Positions 12,001-23,800 of a stretch of DNA of 64,000 bases are shown here, in pieces. Both the position numbers and the translations under genes were made by a program. The DNA is from Edaphochlamys debaryana (taxonomy: Eukaryota; Chlorophyta; Chlorophyceae; Chlamydomonadales): positions 186,001 through 250,000 of the forward strand of contig JAEHOE010000062.1 of the NCBI GenBank assembly GCA_016858145.1, given 5' to 3'. Position 1 is the stretch's first letter; every line of letters begins with the position of its first letter. The notes under the pieces are model-generated. The model was not told where the DNA came from and did not search any database. It was given only the letters and a program-made list of their open reading frames with translations.

Positions 12001-14412
12001 CCCCGACCTCAAAACCGATAGCCCGTAGCCAAAGTTAGAGTCATAGTCATCGCCCCCGCCCCTCGCATGCACTGCACACATGCCGTACATGCCGTACAAA
12101 CCTGTATGACCGCACCAGCTCTAGTCTACGTCACTGATACCAGCTACAAACTACGGCAAACTACACAAACGTAACGGGCTCGGGATGGGCGGGATGGGTC
12201 GGGCTTCGGTTTCCTCGGGCCCCAGACTCCCAGGCTCATGCGAGCACACCTGTATGACCTTGCGGAGGAAGATGTCGAACAGCACGATGCCTGTCGCCGA
12301 GGGCAGGAGCGGCAACAGCGGCAGCCCATGGCTGAGATTCCGCAGTGCGCCTGGACCTCCCCGAGGTGCGAGCCCCAACCCGAGCCCCAAGGCCCCGCCT
12401 GACTTCGCAGCGTCTAGATTTAGGGGCCCGCCCCCACGCCCTGCACCTCCTTCCCTGTACCTTGAGTCCCGATCATCCCCACCTGAAGCGTCGTTGAACA
12501 ACGACTCGCCCTCCAGCAGAGCGCCGAGCAGCTCTGGCGCGCCTCCCGCCCTCAGCACAGACGTGACTGCAAGTGATGGAATGTATTGACGCAAGAAAGC
12601 GGTAGGGCGCAGGGAAGTGGGTAGTACGTCAGGCATGGTCCCGCTCCCGCTCAACCGTGCCACCGCGCAACCGCCAACCAACCTGCAACCGCGTCGGTTG
12701 ATGCCAGCATGGCGTTGAAGAGCGCAACGTCAGCCCAGCCCCAGCCGTACCGCGGGCCCAGGCCCAGGCCCCACAGCATCAGCGGTACGGCAAGCAGGGT
12801 GCCCGTGCACACCAGTACGAAGGCGAAAACCAGCGACAGCACCAGGACCTGAAGCGATAGGCAAGCCAGCAGGCTTAGATGAGTGGCAAGCACTCGAGGT
12901 TTCTGCTGGCGCGATTACGAAATGCAGAAGGACCCCCGTGCATCGCGAGATTCGCGACTAAACCCAGACGCGCCAGCATGTGCCCATGCTGGCGGTCCAG
13001 CTTCTTTCTCGCAAGCCGCTTGCGCCGTCACACGTCCCAGCCGTTGCACACTCCACACCGCCTACCTTCTTGAACACTGCGGGCCGAAGGGGCGGGGCCA
13101 AGGGCAACGAGAGAGTTAAGGCCCCGGAGTAAGGTGGAGGGCGGCAGCGGCCGCAAGCCGGAGCCGGCTTTCACGGGCGCCCCGTGGCGGGTCAGGTTCT
13201 GACACGAACTGCCATCGCGCCCTCAGCCTCAAACCGCCCCAACCGGCATCTCCCAGTCCCTTTGTCTCCCAGCCTCCAACCCTTTGCTCCTACCAAAGTA
13301 ATCGACCCGTGCTGCTGAGTCGAGGAGCAGCGGCGGCAGGAAGGCTGCGGGCCAGAATGGCGAGAGCCAGAGTCAAGATTGCTAGACATATGGAGTCTCA
13401 GAGGTGGGGAGGCCAGGGGCAGGCGATGGTTGGGTCGGGGTGCTCGCAGGCAGAGCAGGCGCTTAGGGTGGGGTGGCCAGGGGGCAGGCGGTGGTTGGGC
13501 AAAACAAGTGGGGCCCAGCTCGCCAGCCGGTCCGTCCGGGTGCAGTACGTCCACGCGCCCAAGGGCCCAACCCACCGTAGAAGAAGACCTCTCCAGGGTG
13601 GATTCCGCCCACCCAAAGCGCCACGCTGTTTCCGAAGCGGCCAAGGTTGGTCTGGAACGACGCCAGCTCACATAGCGCCCCTGGTAGGGGCAAGGGGCGC
13701 CGGGAGGCAGGCATCAACTTCACTGCTGCCTATGAGGTTGCCCTGTCGAGGTTCCAATTTGACCCTAGCAAGCAGCCTGATGAGGTGCCGGGAGAATAGA
13801 CCGCTAGGAGCGCAGCCTCATCTAGGGTCCTGCGTTGAGCCCGACAAGCAGGTGGCCACGGCCCAGACTGCCCTGCCCTGCCGTGGCAGGAACCCAGCCT
13901 GCCCGTTTGCGGTTGAGCCAGCTGTTGCGCTATAACCGCGCGACCCCGCTGCCTGGCGCGGCTCGGCAGCACGCACCTGCCACCAGCACCCAAACGGCCG
14001 ACAGCCGTCCGCTCACGACGCATGCCACCAGCAGTGCCACCCCGGCGAACAAGACGGCATCGTACGCCGAGTCAGGGACGAAGCACCAGTTGTAGTTGTC
14101 TGTGGTGTGAGAGCGTGGAGTTGGCGGTAACGTTGTTGGCGACTCAGGGCACGTGGCGCGGGGCGGGTAGGGGTGGCACGCCCACGGCGGAACCAGGGTT
14201 CGGGCTCGCCCCAACCGAGTTTTCCGGCGTGATACTGAACTCGTTTTGGTCCCATGTACACCATGAGCACACCCGGAAGCCGTGCACGGTGCACAACGTG
14301 CCGGTGCAATGCGAAACCACGCCCCTGCCAAGTCGCCACGCTGCTAACCTGGGTTATCTACACGATGGTCATAGGTAACGTTTGCGTTCGCGCAGACGCC
14401 GACGTCGGCCAT
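92..14412 (-). CDS. SOS1/NhaP-type Na+/H+ antiporter (CPA1), very large, 3' end outside window
   Basis: This gene encodes a membrane cation/proton exchanger of the CPA1 (NHE/NhaP/SOS1) family. The start at 14412 begins MADVGVCANANVTYDHR. Exons, high to low: 14412-14349, 14099-13977, 13680-13576, 13344-13294, 13076-13066, 12848-12683, 12566-12483, 12290-12250, 11903-11512, 10767-10659, 10390-10316, 10134-10028, 9668-9440, 9319-8807, 8434-8321, 8026-7828, 7567-6669, 6410-4855, 4642-4560, 4304-3733, 3518-3470, 3073-2979, 2767-2717, 2413-2270, 1860-1747, 1497-1453, 1295-1245, 1106-990, 844-773, 570-485, 272-92. All join in phase, giving about 2166 residues before the edge. Family motifs are LASTDAVAV, LLEGESLFNDASGIVLFD, EVSLTFAAGYLAFYVANA, SGVIAVVVFGVYG, FCVNGLIFFLLGASSVNY and RGAVSLIMAQIVLA. 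After the membrane part come a charged segment, about 800 low-complexity residues in two exons, then helical cytoplasmic exons. The last exon resembles the start of a cNMP-binding-like domain, as in SOS1 and sperm NHE. Substrate and cell location are inferred. Confidence 0.9.
8541..8710. repeat. 10-bp minisatellite in antiporter intron
   Basis: About 17 tandem units of exactly 10 bp, roughly TTCGAANCAG with variation, lie in the intron between antiporter exons 8807-9319 and 8321-8434. Units such as ttcgaacgag, tgcgaaccag and ttcgatgcag alternate without length change. Confidence 0.9.
10904..11215. repeat. 73-bp tandem repeat in antiporter intron
   Basis: A unit starting ccgacccacatcaagcatag recurs at 10904, 10977, 11050, 11123 and 11197, a period of 73 bp with one 74-bp step. 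There are about four full copies. A short related segment (ccgacccacaccagcgagcc) appears again near 11438. The array lies in the intron between exons 11512-11903 and 10659-10767. Confidence 0.9.
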
Positions 14413-15900
14413 CCTCGCCAGTGCTTGCGGGCCAGCCTGCGTCCACGCGCCTGTGACACTATCTTATTTTGATCGACCTCAAAGATCGACCTCTGGCCGC
14501 TCAGGGCCTCCACAGCGGCCGCGGTGTGGCAGCTGCATGCCTGCTCATTCCGGAAGGCGTTGTTGCCTGGTTTGGTTCAGGCTGCCAGTCTTGTGCGTGG
14601 ACATGAGTCGCTACTAGTCCAAGTGCAGAGCATGGCCCTGGGGCTCCTGTGGCCCGGTCCGACACGCCGCGACGAGCAACTACTACGCCCGCATCAAAGG
14701 TCGCCTTCCCCCGTCGCTGCTAGCAAGGGAGTTGCGAGTTAGCGCGATTGCTTCGGCTGGGGGCCCGGGCCAACCTTAGGGTAGGTAGGCGTGGTGCTCC
14801 GAGGGTCGGTGCCGTGTCACCCGCGGGGAGCCTTCCTGCGTCCCGTCTCTCTCACCCACAGTTCTACTGCACCAGACCTGTGACCCCTTGCTGTGCAGTT
14901 TCATCCTGAGGCGCCCCTGGAGTACCAGTTGTCATAAGCCAGAGCCGGACGTGACTTCCTAATTGGCCTTCTGGCCGATGAGGCCTAGGCCCTCCTCGGC
15001 AGATTCAAGGCACCTTGGAGAGAGGTGTAAAGTCAGATAGAGTGATGGCAGACCCCGATGGACCAGAAGACCAGACCCTTGCCAACAGGCGAGGCCAGGC
15101 GCAACGTGGGAGCGGCAAGTCCTGAGGACAGGTGAGCCGGGGTCAGAAGTACCAACGAAGCGAAGGTCACACGTGAGCCGGGGTGCAGGGTGGGCTCATG
15201 CAGTCACTACCGGCTTGGAGTGAGTGCGGCGAGCTATCACTACGACCACAGCGTGTGACCCTGCACCTGCCCTCACTCCTGGGCTTGGATGTAGGGGGGC
15301 CAGCGCGGGAAGGGCAAGGGTAAGGCGCAATTTGACACTGAAGACGTCTTTGTCAGCCCCCCAAGGTAGGCGCTGGACACCTTGAGGATCACTGGTGTAT
15401 CTCACTGCAGCGTAGTCGAGTGGCGCGCCCCAAGCTCTGCGTTCGGGGATGTTCGCGGCGGCGGCCTGATTCGGGTGACGGACAGAAATGGGTTCGTGCC
15501 ATGGTGTGGCACCGACAGTTACCCTTTGCTTGCAAGTCGCGCGAATAGTTACCCATATGTTGCCTGCGTCTCTGAGGGCAGCGAGGGCATTTATCGAGTC
15601 TACCTGCGTGCCAGGTCCGTGTCCATGGCCGGGCCACCGAGTTGCGTCACGGTATGCTCTATACATGCTTTCAACATACTCGGATCACAAGTGGCTATTT
15701 TTAGTGTCTATCCTTGTCTCTCAGCGCGACAAGGTGACGAGAATACGGTGCCGTGCAGTGTGACCACTCCGCTGGCCACTGCCTTCATCACAGGCTCCAC
15801 TCTTAGTTTTGAAGTATACACAACATAAGGTGGTTTGCATACAGACCTCCAGAATAACAGACGCCCGCGTTTACACTAAACAGCCCCCGCGCACGTCGCG
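14413..15900. other. Divergent intergenic region (antiporter / paralogue 1)
   Basis: The two flanking genes are transcribed away from each other, so both promoters should lie here. A 10-bp direct repeat, gatcgacctc, occurs at 14471 and 14484, just upstream of the antiporter start. I see no convincing gene. Confidence 0.5.
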
Positions 15901-18900
15901 ATGCTCTCGCGCTTGCTGTCTTCGTGCCTGCGACCTCCCGAGGTAAATATCTTGAAATATACCATAACACACGTGCAATTGTCGGTGTCGTGGCGTTCGG
16001 GGCGGGCGTCGCATTTCACCCATCCCGATGTGCCCGCGCCCCGCAGTTCAAGCGCCAGCTGCCTCAGGCCCCGAACACCGACGATCGTGTTTTACCACCA
16101 GCAGCGGCCGCATCGTCATCTGGGGCCGCACATGCTTCGGACCCCGGACAAGTGCTAACATCTCCACCGTCGCCCGTGGCGGCCGTCCCGCCCCCGCCCC
16201 CTCCGGCGCCCCGCAACTCGGGCGAGCCACCCAGCCCCTCCACCCCAGATGCGCTCAGCAGCAACGCCGCAGTCAACCTGCCAGAGCAACTAGACGAACC
16301 CAAGCCTCTTGCTCGTGACGAGCCCGAGCCGCACCTGGTGGGTGGGCCGAAAGACTAGGCTGGACTAGGCATACAATCATTCGGGACTGACACACCGACA
16401 AGCTCCCAAGCGTACGGTCGAGCTCGTACGGCTGGGCATGCCTCAAACACGCTTGCAACACCCGCTTACACCCTCCCCCCTTTCCCCGCCCCTCGCTCTC
16501 AGCCACCTCCATCCCGAGATGCTCACGTCCACGAGGCCAACGACGGGCCCAGCGACCCAGACGGCCCCCAAGGCCACAGCAACAGCGGTAGCGGATACCA
16601 CGAAACGGCCCGGCGACAGATCGCGCGCCGGCCAGCTGGCCGACATGCCCACGCGATGCCCGGCCATCGACCACAGCTCCAGAGCGTCTCGCGGCCTCCC
16701 AGCGGCCGGCGCGGCACCGCCCTGGACCTGCGACAAGGGAGCGGCAGCGGCGTCGTGGCTACGGCTGGCGCCGCAGCGGACGAGCAAGGCGGAACGTCGG
16801 ACTCGGAGGCGGACTCGGTCGGCGAACTGCCGCAGCGCATGCCGCCCCTCCGTCGCGTTCACTTCGCGCAGCGCGGCCGCAGCCCACACACGACGAACCG
16901 GGCGCTGCTGACGCGGCGGTGCACGCCCCTGGGCATGCGGCTCTTCGTCACCGGGCCCATGCTGCCGTACGAGTCGGGGCCCAACTCCCTAGACAGCGGC
17001 GGCGGCGGTGGCGGCGGAGGCGCTGCCCACGCCCCGGCCGGCGGTGCCGCTGGCGCCTCCTCCTCCTTTGCCGCCGCCGCCGCCGGGGCGGCGGCACTGG
17101 CGCAAGACCGTGAAGCCGGTCCGGCTCCGCTCGCTGGGGCCCGGCTGGCTGCGGCCGTACCTTGCGGAGGCGGCGGTGGAGTTAGCGGCGGCGGCGGCGG
17201 CGGCGCCTGGGGGCTGCATCCTCGGGTGCTGCTGGCGGCGTCGCCGACGTCGCTGGAGGCAGCGGCGGCAGCCGCCGACGCGCAGAGTACATCGGACGCC
17301 TTCGGGCGCTCCGTCGCACGCACCCCCACGGCCCTGGCGCCTGCAGACCAAGCCCCGGCGCCGCGGGCCCGCGGCGGCAGGCAGGCCCGCTTCGCCGCCA
17401 GCCCCCCCGCCGCCGCCAGCCCAACTCCGATAGCACCAGCCGCTGCCACCACCGCCGCCAGCCCCGGCGGTGGGAATAGGGCGCGCAGCGCCGCCGGTCC
17501 CGTCACCTCCACCAGGTCCGCCGGCTCAGCCGCCGCCGCCAGCCCCCGCCGCCGGCCTGCCCGCGCCGCCAGCCCCCGCGCCGCCAGCCCCCACGCCGCC
17601 AGGATGCGTCTGCTGACGCGGCGGCCCACCCCCTGTGCCTTCAAGTGGCCTCACACGGACGACGGAAGCAGCGGCCCGCCGAGGAGCCACGACGATGCTT
17701 CGGGAGAAAGCCAGGCTGGATTCATTCCGGACGCGGCTACGGCGAGTGGGCCACAGGAGCTGGCGGGTGGATTTGCAGCGGCAAGCGCGCCGCATGCGGA
17801 AAGCTCGGCTCGTGCCGCCGTGGCAGCGGGTAGCGGCCAGGAGCGGCGGGCGTGGCGGAGGCAGGGTAGGTTTGACGGGGGTTTTGCCGCTTATGGGTCA
17901 GAGGTCGCAACTTCAGTTGTCGCTCTCGGTAGCGGCGCTTGGGCGCGGGCCTACCAGCTGAGGAGGCCTGAACGTCCGCGCCTTGCAACGTGCAACGCTT
18001 CAAGGGCAACCCAACCCACCTTTATCCTTGCGCCCAGATTCCTTGACGCCTCTATCCCCTTGCCCCCTCCCTGCCACTTCCACAGGCAGCCGTCCGTCCT
18101 CGCTCCGCCTCAACCGCACCCGGGCCAGGCCCCTGTACTCGGGCGGCGGAGCCACCAGCTCCGGCCCGGGTTCGGGCTCTGGGGCGCCCACCATCTCCCA
18201 GCGTGCCCTCCGCGCCATCCCTTCCCTCAACAAACACGCCCGCCGTGTCTCCTCCTCTTCTCTGCTCGGCTTTGGCACCGGCGCCAGCGACGTCAGCGGC
18301 GGCGGCCTGGGCCTGCCCGCCGGAGGGCTCAGGGATGCGGACCTCGCCGGCAGCGCTGCTGCTGGCGGCGGCATCAGCGTCGGCGGCGGCGACGGCAGGG
18401 CCGGCGCGGTCGCGGCATGGCCCGTCCATAACCTGCGTCCGCGCGCCAGGTCCTTTCGGCCCCTCTCCCCAGGCACGGGGCCAGCCGCCTCCCCAGCCCA
18501 GCCCGCCGGGGACGCAACCGATGCACTTGCAGACCCCGCTGACGCCCAGGCCCACACGGGGCCCACGCTGGGCGTGGCTGCATACGGTGCGGAGGACAGC
18601 CCGGCCGAGAGCGCGCTGGGCGGCGGAGGCCAGGGCTACGGAGGCGGTGCATGGCTGCTGCAGCTGCACGGGGGCCGCACCACGCCCACACGCGGCGGCC
18701 GGCGGCGCATGATCACGTCTACCGTGGATCTGGGCGTGGGCGAGTTCCTGGCAAGGTGAGACGGGCGCGGGTGGGAGGGTACCGGTACGGGTGGGGGAGG
18801 GGATGGGGATGGGGGTGGGACGTGGGGCGTAGGGCGCTGGGCTGCGCGCATAGGACTACTCAGGCTGCTCACGCCACCCGCCCCTTTCCCCCCGCCCTTC

Positions 18901-20868
18901 CGTCGCAGCCTCTCTCGTAACACCGCTCTCGCCCACCGCAACCCAGTCGCCGACCCGACCTCCAACGCCGCTATGGCGCATGATGCCGGCACTTGGGGCA
19001 TTGCATCCATCCAGCCCCTGTCGCTGCCGCCATCCCACGACTCCCGGCCCCACTCCACGGGCACCCTCGGCAGCGCCCCCCAGCCCTCCTACGGCCCTAG
19101 CCCGCCCCACGCACCCCAGCGGCGGCCACACGGCGTACGGCACCTTCACGTCACCATCGCCGATGACCTACACAGCCATGTCGTACATCAGTACGGTGCC
19201 CAGTTGGTGTCGCCCGACTCCGGGGACATCTCACCCGACTGGCGGCGGGTGTCGCCGCCGACGTCGGCCGACGCGGCCCACCTGGCGGCGGCGCTGACGT
19301 CACCCGCGGGCCCCGCGTACGGCACCGGGCCTGGTGCCGTACAGCTCACCGCACACGACACCCGCCCCGATGCCTTCTGGCCCGCGGCCGTACAGCAGCA
19401 CTCCCCTGCCGTACTGCTGCAGATGCTGATGCCGTCGTCTGCGGGAGACACGGGATCGGGCGCCGCTGACGGCATGTCCGCGACCAACAGCGGCGGCACG
19501 AACCAGCGGCGAACCCTGGCTGGCAGCGCCGCCGTCGACGAGCACGCCGCCGCCTCCGCTGCCGCCTCCGCCGCCAACTCTGCCGCCGGCGCCGCCGGAA
19601 GCATGTCCGTCGCCCGGCTGGGCATCGCCACCGTCGCCGCCGGCAGTGCCGCCGCCGGTGGGACCAGCAGCTCGGACCCATCCACGGGCTCAGCCGCCGA
19701 GGCCGCGGCGCGGGCTGAGGGTTTCGGGACCTTGGCAGAGGTCGGCGTCGGGGCCGTGGCAACACGCGGAGGCGTGGTGGGTCTTTCCGGCGTGGGCTGG
19801 GGCTGGGGCGGCTCCCTCCGTCGCTCGCCCAGCCTTGCCGCCTACAAGCCGTCGGCCCCCGCCGCTCCCATGCCCGCCAGCGGTACTGTCGTCGGCGGCG
19901 GCGGCAGCCTGGCGGCGGCGGCGGCAGCAGCCGGTGGCGGCGCCGGGTCACATCTCCACGTCCTCATGCGTCCGCCGGCCTCAACGGATTCGGAGACCGA
20001 CCTGGCGGCGGCGGCGGCAGCTCGCGGCATCGCTTCCAGCAACAGTGTCGGCGGCTGGCACATGCGCACGCGTCGCACCCGCCACAGCAGCAGCGGCGGC
20101 GGCGGCCCCACGCCGCCCAGCCCTGCCCCCGCCGCCGCCGCCACCGCCGCTGCTTCCGCCATCGCCTCCGTCGGGCCCGGCGGCGCCATCCTCAGGGCCG
20201 GCATACACGGCTACAGCCGCCTCCGCCTGCTCACCCGCCCCGCCAGCTTTGGAGATATCGCCTCTGTGTCTCCGCCGCCGCCGCCGCCGCCACCGCTGCC
20301 GCAGCCGCCGCTAGCTGGCGATGCCAGCGGCGCCGAGAGCGCCGGCACCGGCAGCGTGGGCGCCGCCGCCAGCAGGGATACTGCTGCCGTAAGCACAGGT
20401 GGTGGTGCTGTCGCAGGCGAGGGTCGCGACGCAGCGGCAACGGGTCGCAAGCGGGTTCCGCGCAACCCCAGCCGCGGCCTCCTCGCCTCCCCTAGCTCGC
20501 CTTCGGCGCGGCGCGCCCTCCGACACGCGGGCTCGCCACGCTCACACGCGCCAACGGAGGATGACTCAGCCGAGTCGCTCGCCAAGCTGGATCTCACCAA
20601 GCTGGAGGACGGATCTCGGCGCGGATCAGAGCTGGGGGATTCGCGTTGTGGGTCGCCTAGCGCCATGGGACCCGCCGCCGCTGGTGGAGAGAGCGGACCA
20701 GGTGGGAAGCGTGGGGAGGCTTGGGAGGGCCTCACACGCGCAGCCACCGCCGCCGCAACTGCTACTGCCGGCTGGGGTGGAGGTGCGGGCGGCGCCAAGC
20801 GCAGCGACCTGAAGGAATGGGGCCTGGTGTTGCAGGGAGAGAGCGAGGGCGAGGGAGGAGAGGCCTGA
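15901..20868 (+). CDS. Unknown low-complexity family, paralogue 1
   Basis: I do not recognise this protein. Proposed exons are 15901-15942, 16047-16337, 16503-17865, 18086-18755 and 18909-20868, in phase throughout and giving about 1441 residues. Exon 1 encodes MLSRLLSSCLRPPE. Conserved islands, in order, are an ETARRQI motif (about 16596-16630), NRALLTRRCTPLGMRLF (about 16893-16950), LLTRRPTPCAFKW, RALRAIPSLNKHARRVSSSS (about 18205-18265), GRRRMITSTVDLGVGEFL at the end of exon 4, SRLRLLTRPASFGDIAS, and RSHAPTEDDSAESLAKL near the C-terminus. Long Ala, Gly, Ser and Pro runs separate them. No transmembrane segment or enzyme motif is visible, so a disordered scaffold or regulatory protein is possible but only inferred. 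The same islands recur in the genes at 26142-31641 and 46183-50558. The short first exon is the least certain part, but it is supported by both paralogues. Confidence 0.72.
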
Positions 20869-23800
20869 TGCGGGGGCACGGGGGCCTGTGTTGGGCCCGC
20901 TGCACGGCCCCAGTGAAGCGGCCATTGGCTTGTGGGCGTGCACAATCCCTTGGGCGCTCGTTCTTCTTTGAAGCTTTAGCGTTGCCGAAATTCACTTGAG
21001 AGATTCATGATGGGATCCCCAAGCGCGAATGCATTCAGGGGCGGGTACGAAGCAGACTTGAAGAAAAGCCTCATCGCTGCCTTGGCGGTGTACGGACACA
21101 CAGCTGCATAGGTGGTGTGCAGCACGCACATGCCACATGCCCGCCTGCCTTTAATCTTCTTCAACCCGGTAATGAACCAATAAAAACTGCCCATGCAAGG
21201 TTGAGCGTGGGCTTTAACAAAGGTTTGATCGTGCTCCTAACTGTTTGGGTTGCCCCTTTCGAGGCTCAGGGCCAAAGAAAAGCTGAAACGACAATAAGTT
21301 GCCCTGGTCCTGGCTGGGTTACTTCATTCTTGAATGGCCTTCGCATTGCTTCGACTCATCATGTGTGGGGGCGACGGGGAACGCAGGCACCCCTAGATGA
21401 TGCAGCTCGTGCAGCCCTGGGATTGACCGGCGGTGGCAGGACCACGTTGCCCCTGCCTCCCAAGGTTGTCGCGCCTTTGACATGCGGCGGCCGGGCGGGA
21501 CGGGCTGCGCAGGAGGAGGCGAGATGCAAATTTGCGGGCGGCAGCGAAGGTTGCCGTTTCGAGGATAGTCCCCACATCTGGACTGGATCACCTCTTCCGG
21601 GCGTTCATGTTGAGCATGGGTTTGCTAGGGCTAGTTATAGCGCTGACACACGAGGGGGCGCGCAATGGCAAAATGAGGGGAATCGGCCGATTGAGAGGGG
21701 CCTGAGGACGGGGTGGCGGGGAACGGACTATCTGACAGTCGTACGGATACACTGTACGGCTGGTGGGGATTTGAGTATACTCACGAAGCATAAGCGCTTG
21801 GAGAGGAGATGGTGTGGAGGGGGCCCAGCTGTCAGCCCTTCGAGGAAGGCAGTAGACGGCAGCTGACGCAAGGGCTTTGGTTGCCGGTGGCTTGCCGGGG
21901 AAGAGAGGTACCGGCAAGAGGACTGCCAAGCAAGTAAGTGGTGATGGCCTGACGGCCTGATGGCCTGACATCACCTGCCGGCTGACTCTGAGGGGGGTGA
22001 ATACCGGTACCTAGCGCATTACACACACGGTTTGTTGGGCACGATGGCACGTGGCGCGTCGGCAGGATGTAAGGGTCATCGCCGCCACCGCTGGTGTGCC
22101 AACTGCCAGCAGTCTGCCCCCACGCGCATGACCAGTTCTACTGTCATACCTACATGATCAGGTGACACCTGCGGGCTCCCTCTGTGCATGGATGCCGTTT
22201 GCTGCGCCAAGTGAGATGCGGGGGCCCACTTGAGTGTACGTGCCCTCGGCTGATGTGTCAAGGCAGTGGCGCCGAACCCCGCCTGAAGCGCGGTCGGCGC
22301 GGCCTGGGGTGTTCCTTCTCAGCCCGCGTTGGGAATCGGCGTGAAGCTCTGGCTCACAGTCGCCAGCAGACGTACCCGGGGGCCAGGCCAGGCACATGGT
22401 GGGTACCGGTACGGCGGTACGACATGAGACGCGCCGAAACGGATTGTGTGGATTGTGACACTATCTGGGGAGGGCGGGCTCAACGGTGTGTTTGAGCGCT
22501 GCTGGAAGGGAGACAGCGGTTGGAACGTGGTGTTGAGGGTGACGCCTATCCAGCGGACGGCGTTCAGGTCCGTGGCTAAGGCTCTGAAAGCAGGGCACGG
22601 ACTGGTGGTGACGCCCTACCTCACTCCCCTGGGGCGGGCGCTGCGGCTGGAGAGGGATCCTGTGTTTGAGAAGCTGGCGGCTGATGGCCTGACACCCCGC
22701 TGGTGCAAGGGGGCTGACATTGAGTTCCTGGAAGGCGGCGGCTGGATGGATGCGGTACGGGTTCTGACCTGAGCTTTGTTTGCGAGGGTGCTTTCGTGAG
22801 GGCGTGAGCCCGCGGGCCAGGGGGGGGTAGGAATGATGTAAAAGTACCCCATGCCTCCTTTGGAAAGCGCTTGGCCAAAGGAGCCTAAATCCGCTTTCAG
22901 AGTTGAATTCGAGGCTTTTATTGCAAAGATCTGGGTGGGCCCCAAAGTTCAGGGTGGGTGGGTGGGTCGGGGGGTCTGGGAACTTTCGTCAAGTGGGCGC
23001 AGGAAACTTTCGTCACGGCGGGCAGGACCCCTTCCGTCGGCTCCTGCGCTCTTCCAAGGGTCCATCAGGCGTGTATCGAGAAGGTCTGGACCCTGGGTAT
23101 GACTGAGCACCACGTACAGCGGTCGGGAGGTGGGTCCAGGCCGGGCATGGCCCGCCATGACCCGCATGCCACCCGTTGCGGAACACGTGGGGTTCCATTC
23201 CCACTGCCCCCTGTTGTGTCACACACAGCCACTTGATCACAACAGGATCCAGAAGCACTAAGAGCTACGGTGGTAGATGCGGCAGGACCCTCTCTGTGGG
23301 TCGATGGACGCGGCCATGTTCAATGGACAGACCCGAGGCTGGCATTCGCCCCAGGACGGCTTGCAAGACGATAGCAAACGTGGAGAGCGGTCCGTAGATG
23401 CAGGAATAAATTGCCGTACGTTCCGTGCATGTGCAGTGCTGCCGTATTTCGTACGGCATGGGTGGGTGGGTAGGTCGGGGGGGTCAGGAACGTTTGCGGC
23501 ATGGGGTGCGAAACTTTTGTCCCTACCCCCCCCCCCCTGTGCTGGCTGTGCCGAGGTGCCGTCCAGGCACGTTTGGGCACTGCCAGGGGGAGGTTTTACA
23601 GGTGGCACTCCTCAGGGCTGCCCCTTGCTTCACAAGTAAGGCGGCTCACCCTTGCATGCAGCAGACCACGAAGGGATCAACCCCAACCCCAGCCAGCCCT
23701 TGCCTTCGCTTGCCACCGGGGTAAGAAATGATGCAAAGCGTAAATCCCCGAAGTCCCAGTTGATTGTGCCCATTACAGACAATGTGCTTCACATGCCGTC

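Noticed and set aside
16859..17644. A 261-codon minus-strand open frame opposite paralogue 1
   Set aside because: It mirrors the high-GC, repeat-rich coding strand. The plus strand carries the motifs shared with the paralogues.
21117..21866. A 249-codon plus-strand open frame as a gene
   Set aside because: There is no domain-like sequence, no plausible neighbours, and a mixed composition expected by chance in GC-rich DNA.
22850..23620. Pair of G-rich similar segments as ends of a transposon
   Set aside because: Similarity is weak and in direct orientation. No target-site duplication or transposase was seen.
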